A stretch of DNA of 64,000 bases from Helicobacter pylori NQ4053 (GTDB taxonomy: Bacteria > Campylobacterota > Campylobacteria > Campylobacterales > Helicobacteraceae). Positions 36,533 through 44,360 of this stretch are shown one piece after another. Within the stretch, counting starts at the first letter, position 1. Every line of letters starts with the position of its first letter. A program made the translations under genes and the position numbers. The notes under the pieces are model-generated. The model was not told where the DNA came from. It did not search any database and was given only the letters and a program-made list of their open reading frames with translations. Location: positions 1 through 64,000 of the forward strand of contig NZ_AKNV01000006.1 of NCBI RefSeq assembly GCF_000274605.1, written 5' to 3'.

Positions 36533-37201
36533 ATGTTAGATTATCGCCAAAGGATTGATACCCTCATCACCAAAATAGAAAAGGCTCGCATCGCCTATTC
36601 AAGGCATCATATTGTCAAAATCGTGGCTGTTTCAAAAAACGCTTCCTTAGAAGCTATCCAACATTACTACAACTGCTCTCAAAGGGCTTTTGGAGAAAAT
36701 AAAGTTCAAGATTTAAAAACTAAAATGCATTCTTTAGAGCATTTGCCCCTTGAATGGCACATGATAGGCTCTTTACAAGAAAATAAAATCAATGCGCTTT
36801 TGAGTTTAAAACCCGCTCTTTTGCATTCTTTAGACTCTTTAAAACTCGCCCTAAAAATAGAAAAGCGTTGCGAAGTATTGGGCGTCAATTTAAACGCTCT
36901 TTTACAGGTTAATAGCGCGTATGAGGAAAGTAAAAGCGGGGTGGTGCCTGAAGAAGCGCTAGAAACTTATTCTCAAATCAGTGAAACTTGCAAGCGCCTC
37001 AAGCTTAAGGGGCTGATGTGTATAGGGGCGCACACCGATGATGAAAAGAAAATTGAAAAATCCTTTATCACCACCAAAAAGCTTTTTGACCAAATAAAAA
37101 ATGCGAGCGTTCTTTCAATGGGCATGAGTGATGATTTTGAATTAGCGATTGCTTGCGGGGCGAATCTTTTAAGGATTGGCTCTTTTTTGTTCAAAGAGTA
37201 A
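36533..37201 (+). CDS. yggS: PLP-homeostasis protein, YggS family
   Basis: 222 aa, fold III alanine-racemase-like barrel. The PLP lysine is K35 in IVAVSKNA. FGENKVQDL, WHMIGSLQENK, and the closing SMGMSDDFELAI are family hallmarks. It binds PLP without a known catalytic reaction and buffers vitamin B6 and amino acid pools. Corresponds to HP0395. Confidence 0.93.
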   Translation: MLDYRQRIDTLITKIEKARIAYSRHHIVKIVAVSKNASLEAIQHYYNCSQRAFGENKVQDLKTKMHSLEHLPLEWHMIGSLQENKINALLSLKPALLHSLDSLKLALKIEKRCEVLGVNLNALLQVNSAYEESKSGVVPEEALETYSQISETCKRLKLKGLMCIGAHTDDEKKIEKSFITTKKLFDQIKNASVLSMGMSDDFELAIACGANLLRIGSFLFKE

Positions 37202-37202
37202 G

Positions 37203-37961
37203 ATGCTAGAAACTTATGCGCTTAAAAGTGGGGCTGTTTTTATCTCTGATGCGCATTTTTTGCCCAAAAGCCCTCATTTAATCCATACGCTTCAAGAACT
37301 TTTAAGCGCCAAACCCCCACAAGTCTTTTTCATGGGCGATATTTTCCATGTGCTTGTGGGCTATTTGCCCCTAGATGAAGAGCAGCAAACAATCGTTGAT
37401 CTCATCAACGCTTTAAGCGAAATTTCACAAGTTTTTTATTTTGAAGGCAACCATGATTTTTCCATGCGTTTTGTATTCAATTTTAAAGTGGTGGTTTTTG
37501 AGCGCCAAAACCAGCCCGTATTATTCCAATATGACAACAAACGCTTTTTACTAGCCCATGGGGATTTATTCACTACTAAGGCGTATGAATTTTACATCAC
37601 GCAGCTCACTTCCACTTGGGCTAGATTTTTTCTAACTTTTTTAAATTTATTAAGTTTTAAAACCTTATACCCTTTTTTTAAAAAACTCATTTATCAAAAA
37701 CCCATCCGCCTTTGGGAATTAGAGCCAAAAGAATTGCAATCTTTTATTGAAAAGCGCCTAAAAGCCTATCAAAACTACATTAAAGATCTCAACATTGATA
37801 GCATTGACGGCATTATAGAGGGGCATTTTCATCTCAAAAGCGGTGCAAAAATCCCCTTGAATGCGCCGATTTACTGCCCACTGCCCTCCTTTTATTACGA
37901 ACAAAGCCTTTTTAAGGTATCATCAAGCGTTTTAGAACCATCTCAAAATAAGGACGCCTAA
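37203..37961 (+). CDS. lpxH: UDP-2,3-diacylglucosamine hydrolase-like phosphoesterase
   Basis: 252 aa from the ATG at 37203, one base after the yggS stop; the ORF can be opened 9 codons earlier but would overlap yggS. Metallophosphoesterase motifs run in order: SDAHF, MGDIFH, EGNHDF, LAHGD and EGHFH. This fits LpxH, which makes lipid X in lipid A synthesis at the membrane surface. The family is divergent in Helicobacter, so the symbol rests on pathway expectation and motif order. Corresponds to HP0394. Confidence 0.8.
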   Translation: MLETYALKSGAVFISDAHFLPKSPHLIHTLQELLSAKPPQVFFMGDIFHVLVGYLPLDEEQQTIVDLINALSEISQVFYFEGNHDFSMRFVFNFKVVVFERQNQPVLFQYDNKRFLLAHGDLFTTKAYEFYITQLTSTWARFFLTFLNLLSFKTLYPFFKKLIYQKPIRLWELEPKELQSFIEKRLKAYQNYIKDLNIDSIDGIIEGHFHLKSGAKIPLNAPIYCPLPSFYYEQSLFKVSSSVLEPSQNKDA

Positions 37962-37964
37962 ATC

Positions 37965-38900
37965 ATGGCAGAAAAAACAGCTAACGATTTAAAACTAAGC
38001 GAGATAGAACTCGTGGATTTTCGTATTTATGGCATGCAAGAGGGCGTCCCTTATGAGGGGATTTATGGCATTAATGTGGCTAAAGTCCAAGAGATTATCC
38101 CCATGCCCACCCTTTTTGAATACCCCACGAATTTGGATTACATTATCGGCGTGTTTGATTTGCGCTCCACGATCATCCCGCTTATAGACTTGGCCAAATG
38201 GATAGGGATTGTCCCGGATAAAAGCAAGGAAAACGAAAAAATCGTCATTATCACTGAATTTAACAATGTTAAAATGGGGTTTTTAGTCCATTCCGCTAGG
38301 CGTATCAGGCGCATTAGCTGGAAAGATGTGGAGCCTGCATCCTTTAGCGCATCTAATAGCATCAATAAAGAAAATATCACCGGCACGACCCGCATTGAAA
38401 ACGACAAAACCCTACTCATTTTGGATTTAGAAAGCATTTTAGACGATTTAAAGCTTAATGAAGACGCTAAAAACGTTAAAGATACCCCTAAAGAGCGTTT
38501 TGAAGGCGAAGTGTTGTTTTTAGACGATAGCAAGACCGCAAGAAAAACCTTAAAAAACCATTTGAGTAAATTGGGTTTTAGCATCACTGAAGCTGTGGAT
38601 GGGGAAGATGGGTTGGATAAATTAGAAATGTTATTCAAAAAATACGGGGATAATTTGAGGAAACATTTGAAATTCATTATTTCAGATGTTGAAATGCCTA
38701 AAATGGATGGCTATCATTTCTTATTCAAGCTCCAAAAAGACCCTAGGTTTGCCTATATTCCTGTGATTTTTAATTCTTCTATTTGCGATAATTATAGCGC
38801 TGAAAAGGCTAAAGAAATGGGGGCTGTAGCGTATTTAGTCAAGTTTGACGCAGAAAAATTCACCGAAGAAATTTCTAAGATTTTAGACAAGAATGCGTAA
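37965..38900 (+). CDS. cheV: chemotaxis coupling protein CheV (CheV3)
   Basis: 311 aa. An N-terminal CheW-like domain (about 15-165; YGINVAKVQEIIPMP and IGVFDLRSTIIPLIDLAKW) is joined to a C-terminal receiver (about 180-311; VLFLDDSKTA, acceptor Asp in IISDVEMPKMDG, and late Lys in VKFDAEKF). It couples chemoreceptors to CheA and can take phosphate as a sink. It corresponds to HP0393, one of three CheV proteins. Directly precedes cheA. Confidence 0.93.
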   Translation: MAEKTANDLKLSEIELVDFRIYGMQEGVPYEGIYGINVAKVQEIIPMPTLFEYPTNLDYIIGVFDLRSTIIPLIDLAKWIGIVPDKSKENEKIVIITEFNNVKMGFLVHSARRIRRISWKDVEPASFSASNSINKENITGTTRIENDKTLLILDLESILDDLKLNEDAKNVKDTPKERFEGEVLFLDDSKTARKTLKNHLSKLGFSITEAVDGEDGLDKLEMLFKKYGDNLRKHLKFIISDVEMPKMDGYHFLFKLQKDPRFAYIPVIFNSSICDNYSAEKAKEMGAVAYLVKFDAEKFTEEISKILDKNA

Positions 38901-38957
38901 TTCTTTTTATAAAATTGTAAAATACTCTTATCTCAAACGCTAAAAAGGGGTTTTAAA

Positions 38958-41414
38958 ATGGATGATTTGCAAGAAATAATGGAAGACTTCTTGATTGAAG
39001 CCTTTGAAATGAACGAGCAGTTGGATCAGGATCTGGTGGAATTAGAGCATAACCCTGAAGATTTGGACTTGCTCAATCGCATTTTTAGAGTGGCCCACAC
39101 CATTAAAGGCTCTAGCTCGTTTTTGAATCTTAACATTCTCACGCACCTCACGCACAACATGGAAGATGTCTTGAATCGTGCCAGAAAGGGCGAAATCAAA
39201 ATCACGCCGGATATTATGGATGTCGTGTTGCGCTCCATTGATTTGATGAAAACCTTGCTCGTAACGATTAGAGATACCGGATCAGATACCAATAACGGCA
39301 AGGAAAACGAGATTGAAGAAGCGGTCAAACAGCTTCAAGCCATTACGAGCCAAAATCTAGAGGGCGCTAAAGAAACTTCAGGGACTAAAGAAACCCCCCA
39401 AAAAGAAAATAAAGAAGAAGCGAAAGAAGAAAATAAAGAAAACAAGGCAAAAGCCCCTACTACAGAAAACTTCTCAAGCGATAACCCGCTAGCCGATGAG
39501 CCGGATTTGGACTATGCCAACATGAGTACTGAAGAAGTGGAAGCGGAAATTGAACGCCTACTTAACAAACGCCAAGAAGCCGATAAAGAACGAAGGGCTC
39601 AAAAAAAGCAAGAAGATCAAGCCAAGCCTAAACAAGAAGTCGCCCCAGCAAAAGAAACCCCTAAAACAGAAACCCCTAAAACAGAAACCCCTAAAACAGA
39701 AACCCCCAAAGCCCCTAAAACAGAAACTAAAGCTAAGGCTAAAGCAGATACTGAAGAAAATAAAGCCCCTTCTATTGGCGTGGAGCAAACCGTTAGGGTA
39801 GATGTGCGCCGCTTGGATCACTTGATGAATTTAATCGGCGAGCTTGTGTTAGGAAAGAATCGCTTGATCAGGATTTATGGCGATGTGGAAGAACGCTATG
39901 ATGGGGAAAAGTTTTTAGAGGAATTAAACCAGGTGGTTTCTTCTATTTCAGCGGTAACGACAGACTTGCAGCTTGCGGTGATGAAAACCCGGATGCAACC
40001 AGTGGGCAAGGTGTTCAATAAATTCCCTCGCATGGTAAGGGATTTGAGCCGGGAATTAGGTAAAAGCATTGAATTGATTATTGAGGGCGAAGAAACCGAG
40101 CTTGATAAATCCATTGTAGAAGAGATTGGCGATCCGCTCATCCACATTATCCGCAACTCATGCGATCATGGGATTGAGCCTTTAGAAGAAAGAAGAAGGC
40201 TTAACAAGCCTGAAACCGGTAAAGTGCAATTGAGCGCGTATAATGAGGGTAACCACATTGTGATTAAAATCTCTGATGATGGCAAGGGGTTAGACCCTGT
40301 GATGCTTAAAGAAAAAGCGATTGAAAAAGGGGTGATTAGCGAAAGAGACGCTGAAGGCATGAGCGATAGGGAAGCGTTTAACCTCATTTTCAAACCAGGC
40401 TTTTCTACCGCAAAAGTCGTTTCCAATGTTTCAGGCAGAGGCGTGGGCATGGATGTGGTGAAAACCAATATTGAAAAGCTTAATGGGATCATTGAAATTG
40501 ATTCAGAAGTGGGGGTAGGCACGACCCAAAAGCTTAAAATCCCTCTCACTTTGGCTATCATTCAAGCTTTACTCGTGGGCGTTCAAGAAGAATATTACGC
40601 TATCCCGCTTTCTTCAGTTTTAGAAACCGTGCGTATCAGCCAAGATGAAATCTATACCGTTGATGGCAAGAGCGTGTTGCGTTTGAGAGATGAGGTGCTT
40701 TCTTTGGTGCGCCTTTCTGATATTTTTAAAGTGGATGCTATTTTGGAATCCAACTCAGATGTGTATGTGGTCATCATTGGCTTAGCCGATCAAAAAATTG
40801 GCGTGATCGTGGATTATTTGATCGGTCAAGAAGAGGTGGTTATCAAGTCTTTAGGTTATTATCTTAAAAACACTAGAGGCATTGCTGGCGCTACGGTGAG
40901 GGGCGATGGGAAAATCACTCTCATTGTAGATGTGGGGGCGATGATGGATATGGCAAAGAGCATTAAAATCAATATCACTACCTTGATGAACGAATCCGAA
41001 AACACCAAGAGCAAAAATTCTCCTAGCGATTATATTGTCTTAGCGATTGATGACAGCAGCACGGATAGAGCGATTATCCGCAAATGTTTAAAACCATTAG
41101 GCATCACGCTTTTAGAGGCCACTAACGGGTTAGAAGGCTTAGAAATGCTTAAAAATGGCGATAAGATTCCGGACGCTATTTTAGTGGATATTGAAATGCC
41201 TAAAATGGACGGCTACACTTTCGCTTCTGAAGTGCGTAAATACAATAAATTCAAAAACCTGCCTTTGATCGCAGTAACCAGTCGGGTAACCAAAACCGAT
41301 AGGATGCGCGGCGTTGAATCCGGCATGACTGAATACATCACCAAACCTTATAGCGGTGAATATTTAACCACCGTGGTGAAGCGCAGCATTAAATTAGAAG
41401 GAGACCAATCGTGA
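38958..41414 (+). CDS. cheA: CheA histidine kinase fused to a receiver domain (CheAY)
   Basis: 818 aa. Domains: P1 with phospho-His H47 (RVAHTIKGSSSF), a long charged linker with tandem KTETP repeats near residues 235-255, P3 dimerisation, P4 ATPase with N-box (HIIRNSCDHG), G1 (ISDDGKGLD) and G2 (VSGRGVGMDVV) boxes, P5 CheW-like, and a C-terminal receiver (VLAIDDSSTD; acceptor Asp in ILVDIEMPKMDG). There is no recognisable P2. It is the central chemotaxis kinase; the fused receiver is thought to act as a phosphate sink beside free CheY. Overlaps cheW by 4 bases. Corresponds to HP0392. Confidence 0.96.
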   Translation: MDDLQEIMEDFLIEAFEMNEQLDQDLVELEHNPEDLDLLNRIFRVAHTIKGSSSFLNLNILTHLTHNMEDVLNRARKGEIKITPDIMDVVLRSIDLMKTLLVTIRDTGSDTNNGKENEIEEAVKQLQAITSQNLEGAKETSGTKETPQKENKEEAKEENKENKAKAPTTENFSSDNPLADEPDLDYANMSTEEVEAEIERLLNKRQEADKERRAQKKQEDQAKPKQEVAPAKETPKTETPKTETPKTETPKAPKTETKAKAKADTEENKAPSIGVEQTVRVDVRRLDHLMNLIGELVLGKNRLIRIYGDVEERYDGEKFLEELNQVVSSISAVTTDLQLAVMKTRMQPVGKVFNKFPRMVRDLSRELGKSIELIIEGEETELDKSIVEEIGDPLIHIIRNSCDHGIEPLEERRRLNKPETGKVQLSAYNEGNHIVIKISDDGKGLDPVMLKEKAIEKGVISERDAEGMSDREAFNLIFKPGFSTAKVVSNVSGRGVGMDVVKTNIEKLNGIIEIDSEVGVGTTQKLKIPLTLAIIQALLVGVQEEYYAIPLSSVLETVRISQDEIYTVDGKSVLRLRDEVLSLVRLSDIFKVDAILESNSDVYVVIIGLADQKIGVIVDYLIGQEEVVIKSLGYYLKNTRGIAGATVRGDGKITLIVDVGAMMDMAKSIKINITTLMNESENTKSKNSPSDYIVLAIDDSSTDRAIIRKCLKPLGITLLEATNGLEGLEMLKNGDKIPDAILVDIEMPKMDGYTFASEVRKYNKFKNLPLIAVTSRVTKTDRMRGVESGMTEYITKPYSGEYLTTVVKRSIKLEGDQS
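39661..39728 (+). repeat. 15-bp in-frame tandem repeat in the cheA linker
   Basis: Three perfect copies of CTAAAACAGAAACCC (39661-39705) and a partial fourth (39716-39728) encode KTETP-type pentapeptides. Copy number changes would keep the frame and only alter the linker between P1 and P3. Confidence 0.9.
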
Positions 41415-41908
41415 GCAATCAATTAAAAGATTTATTTGAAAGACAAAAAGAAGCTAATGCAAGCTCTAAACAAGAAGATAATGAAGAAATTTTGCAATTC
41501 ATTGGCTTTATTATTGGCGATGAAGAATACGCCATTCCTATTTTGAATATTTTAGAGATCGTCAAACCCATTGGTTACACGCGAGTCCCTGAGACCCCAA
41601 ACTATGTGCTTGGCGTGTTCAACTTAAGGGGTAATGTCTTCCCGTTGATTAGCCTGCGTTTAAAATTCGGGTTGAAAGCTGAAAAGCAAAACAAAGACAC
41701 TCGTTATTTGGTGGTGCGCCATAACGATCAGATCGCTGGGTTTTTCATTGATCGCTTAACTGAAGCCATTCGCATCAAGCAAACGGATATTGATCCGGTG
41801 CCAGAGACTTTGAGCGATAACAATAATTTAACTTATGGCATTGGGAAACAAAACGATAGACTCGTAACCATTTTAAGAGTGGAAGAAATCTTAAAGAAAG
41901 ACTTCTAA
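41411..41908 (+). CDS. cheW: chemotaxis coupling protein CheW
   Basis: 165 aa, GTG start within the cheA stop (GTGA), with GAAGGAGACC upstream inside cheA. CheW fold segments: IGDEEYAIPILNILEIVKP, LGVFNLRGNVFPLISLRLKF and a closing LRVEEILK. It bridges chemoreceptors and CheA. Corresponds to HP0391. Confidence 0.96.
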   Translation: MSNQLKDLFERQKEANASSKQEDNEEILQFIGFIIGDEEYAIPILNILEIVKPIGYTRVPETPNYVLGVFNLRGNVFPLISLRLKFGLKAEKQNKDTRYLVVRHNDQIAGFFIDRLTEAIRIKQTDIDPVPETLSDNNNLTYGIGKQNDRLVTILRVEEILKKDF

Positions 41909-42091
41909 AAATTTTAGTTTATCCATAGCCCCTATGGGCTTTGAGAAAGACTTATTCCGTTAAAAAGCTTGATTAAAATCAAGCGATAATGTTTGATTGA
42001 AAATAGAGTCTTTTTTAATCTTTTCTTTTAAAAATAGCGTGAAACTTTTTTAAACGAATTAAAAAGAATCTCTCATTTTTTAGTTTTTATC

Positions 42092-42121
42092 GCCGACACC
42101 TTTTAATAAGTGGGGCTTTTT
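42092..42121 (+). terminator. possible terminator in the cheW-tpx gap
   Basis: An interrupted stem (GCC and CAC arms with GTG and GGC, one internal bulge) is followed by TTTTT. On the opposite strand it could also serve tpx. Two T-less hairpins lie nearer cheW: CCATAG/CTATGG at 41923-41937 and a perfect GCTTGAT/ATCAAGC with tetraloop at 41967-41984. Confidence 0.4.
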
Positions 42122-42166
42122 GCGTTGAGATTTACTAGATTATAGCCCCCTCCTTTTAAGGATTTC

Positions 42167-42667
42167 CTATTTCAACACTTTTAAAAGCGCTTCATAATTA
42201 GGCTCTTCTAAAATGTTTTGAACGATTTCTTTATAGATAACCACCCCCTTATCATCAAGAACAAACACCGATCGAGCGAGTAAGCCTTGCAAAGAGCCTT
42301 TGCCCAACAGCACGCCGTAATTTTCCCCAAAAGCCTTATACCTAAAATCGCTTAAGATTCTTAAGTCCTTAATGCCTTCAGCGCCGCAAATTTGCCCTTG
42401 AGAAAAAGGCAAGTCCATAGAAATAACGCTAAAACTCACAGAAGGCAGTTTACTGACTTGCTCATTGAAGTGTTTGGCTTGGAGCAAGCAAACCGATCCA
42501 GTTAAGCTAGGAAGCGAGCTAACGACCTGAAAACGCACGCCTGGCTTCAACAAATTGACTTCTTGCAAATCGCCATTCACCAATTTCACATCAGGGGCTT
42601 TATCGCCCACTTTCAAGGCTTTCCCTTCTAATTGGTATGTTTCTTCTTTAAAAGTAACTTTTTGCAT
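42167..42667 (-). CDS. tpx: thiol peroxidase (Tpx)
   Basis: 166 aa, atypical 2-Cys peroxiredoxin. Peroxidatic Cys60 in PSLTGSVCLLQ and resolving Cys94 in GQICGAEG are both present, with the Tpx-type MDLPFSQ segment between. Cytoplasmic, reduced by thioredoxin, protects against peroxide. Corresponds to HP0390. It faces sodB across a 222-base divergent region. Confidence 0.94.
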   Translation of the reverse strand: MQKVTFKEETYQLEGKALKVGDKAPDVKLVNGDLQEVNLLKPGVRFQVVSSLPSLTGSVCLLQAKHFNEQVSKLPSVSFSVISMDLPFSQGQICGAEGIKDLRILSDFRYKAFGENYGVLLGKGSLQGLLARSVFVLDDKGVVIYKEIVQNILEEPNYEALLKVLK

Positions 42668-42706
42668 GGTTAAATCCTTTCTAATGAATTGCTATATTGC
42701 GTTAGA

Positions 42707-42712
42707 ATAATA
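42707..42712 (-). promoter_or_regulatory. -10-like box of tpx
   Basis: TATTAT on the minus strand, 40 bases before the ATG, which has an AAAGGA site. Confidence 0.35.
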
Positions 42713-42856
42713 GTCAATTAAAATTAACTTTTAAAAAATTTAAAAAGAATTTGTTTAAAAAGTCGTTTTCATTTTAAAAAACCCCTTAAAATCTACAAAA
42801 TTTGCATAACGATCCATTTTTAAGAAAAGATTTACCAAAAAGTATTAAAAAATGAT

Positions 42857-42862
42857 TACAAT
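42857..42862 (+). promoter_or_regulatory. -10 box of sodB
   Basis: TACAAT lies 28 bases before the sodB ATG, followed by an AAGGAG site. H. pylori sodB is known to be repressed by iron-free Fur bound around this position; the binding itself cannot be read from sequence alone. Confidence 0.5.
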
Positions 42863-42889
42863 ACGGCTATCTGATCACAAGGAGAAAAC

Positions 42890-43531
42890 ATGTTTACATT
42901 ACGAGAGTTGCCTTTTGCTAAAGACAGCATGGGAGATTTTTTAAGCCCTGTGGCGTTTGATTTCCACCATGGGAAACACCATCAAACTTATGTGAATAAT
43001 TTGAATAACTTAATCAAAGGCACGGATTTTGAGAAAAGTTCTTTGTTTGCTATTTTGACAAAGTCTAGCGGAGGCGTGTTCAATAACGCCGCTCAAATTT
43101 ACAACCACGATTTTTATTGGGATTGCCTAAGCCCCAAAGCGACTGCCTTAAGCGATGAGTTAAAAGGGGCTTTAGAAAAAGATTTTGGCTCATTGGAAAA
43201 ATTTAAAGAAGACTTCATTAAGAGCGCGACCACTTTGTTTGGCTCTGGTTGGAATTGGGCAGCGTATAATTTAGACACTCAAAAAATTGAAATCATTCAA
43301 ACGAGCAACGCGCAAACCCCGGTTACGGATAAAAAAGTGCCGCTTTTGGTGGTGGATGTGTGGGAGCATGCTTATTATATTGACCATAAAAACGCGCGCC
43401 CTGTGTATTTGGAAAAATTCTATGGGCATATCAATTGGCATTTTGTTTCTCAATGCTATGAATGGGCGAAAAAAGAAGGCTTAGGCTCAGTGGATTACTA
43501 CATCAATGAGTTGGTGCATAAAAAAGCTTAA
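42890..43531 (+). CDS. sodB: iron superoxide dismutase
   Basis: 213 aa. Metal ligands H26 (FHHGKHHQTYV), H73 (YNHDFYWD), and Asp and His in DVWEHAYYIDHKN are all present; the context matches Fe-type enzymes. It is the only SOD of H. pylori and is needed for colonisation. A strong terminator follows at once. Corresponds to HP0389. Confidence 0.97.
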   Translation: MFTLRELPFAKDSMGDFLSPVAFDFHHGKHHQTYVNNLNNLIKGTDFEKSSLFAILTKSSGGVFNNAAQIYNHDFYWDCLSPKATALSDELKGALEKDFGSLEKFKEDFIKSATTLFGSGWNWAAYNLDTQKIEIIQTSNAQTPVTDKKVPLLVVDVWEHAYYIDHKNARPVYLEKFYGHINWHFVSQCYEWAKKEGLGSVDYYINELVHKKA

Positions 43532-43547
43532 GCGTTATTTTGATAGG

Positions 43548-43582
43548 GTGGTTTAAAGGTTTTTAAACCACGCTTCTTTTTT
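43548..43582 (+). terminator. intrinsic terminator of sodB
   Basis: A perfect 10-bp stem (GTGGTTTAAA with TTTAAACCAC), a 4-base loop and a T-rich tail ending in six Ts. The tail ends two bases before the cmoA ATG. Confidence 0.8.
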
Positions 43583-43584
43583 GA

Positions 43585-44328
43585 ATGAAAGACACTCTGT
43601 TTAACAAATCCCTAAACAAACGCTTTTGTTTTGATGAGAAAGTCGCCCATGTTTTTGACGACATGCTGGAGCGCTCTATCCCCTATTATCATGAAATGTT
43701 GAATCTAGGGGCGTATTTTATCGCTCAAAATTTAAAAGAAAATATTTATCCTAAGTCCTTGCCTAAGTCCTTGCCTAAGCCTTTGATTTATGATTTAGGT
43801 TGTTCTACCGGGAACTTTTTTATCGCGCTTAACCAACAGATCCAACAGGATATTGAGCTTGTAGGGATTGACAATTCCATGCCCATGCTTAAAAAAGCGC
43901 AAGAAAAATTAAAAGATTTTAACAATGTCCGTTTTGAATGCATGGATTTTTTAGAGGTTGAGTTTAGAGAAGCGAGCGCATTTTCATTGCTTTTTGTGTT
44001 GCAATTTGTCCGCCCCATGCAAAGAGAGGTGTTGCTCAAAAAGATTTATAACAGCCTTGCGTTGAATGGGGTTTTATTGGTGGGCGAAAAGATCATGAGC
44101 GAAGATCGGATATTAGACAAGCAAATGATAGAACTATACTACCTTTATAAACAAAATCAGGGTTATAGCCACAATGAAATCGCTTTCAAAAGGGAAGCGT
44201 TAGAAAATGTGCTTGTGCCTTATAGTTTAAAAGAAAATATCGCGCTTTTAGAAAGCGTGGGGTTTAAGCATGTGGAAGCGCTGTTTAAATGGGTGAATTT
44301 CACGCTGCTAGCCGCTAGAAAAACTTAA
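43585..44328 (+). CDS. cmoA: carboxy-SAM synthase CmoA
   Basis: 247 aa, the same length as E. coli CmoA, and the N-terminus aligns from residue 1 (KDTLFNKS, then [13 protein letters not shown]). Motif I is [13 protein letters not shown]. It converts SAM and prephenate to carboxy-SAM, the donor used by CmoB at 9223 in this window. The ATG sits immediately after the sodB terminator and has no visible Shine-Dalgarno, so its expression is puzzling. A 12-bp triplicated insert lies before motif I. Corresponds to HP0388. Confidence 0.88.
   Translation: MKDTLFNKSLNKRFCFDEKVAHVFDDMLERSIPYYHEMLNLGAYFIAQNLKENIYPKSLPKSLPKPLIYDLGCSTGNFFIALNQQIQQDIELVGIDNSMPMLKKAQEKLKDFNNVRFECMDFLEVEFREASAFSLLFVLQFVRPMQREVLLKKIYNSLALNGVLLVGEKIMSEDRILDKQMIELYYLYKQNQGYSHNEIAFKREALENVLVPYSLKENIALLESVGFKHVEALFKWVNFTLLAARKT
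43750..43785 (+). repeat. three 12-bp in-frame repeats in cmoA
   Basis: CCTAAGTCCTTG occurs twice, then CCTAAGCCTTTG once, encoding [12 protein letters not shown] just before the SAM-binding motif. Changes in copy number keep the reading frame. Confidence 0.9.
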
Positions 44329-44360
44329 GTTTTTTTAAAAATATAGAAAACTTGAGTGTT

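Noticed and set aside
39550-39821. Long open frames on both strands inside the cheA linker
   Set aside because: They are frame shadows of the Lys/Pro/Thr repeat; cheA is continuous across them.
42135-42140. TATAAT on the minus strand just past the tpx stop
   Set aside because: Nothing transcribed leftward from it has a plausible gene or RNA structure before the cheW end; it overlaps the probable terminator region.
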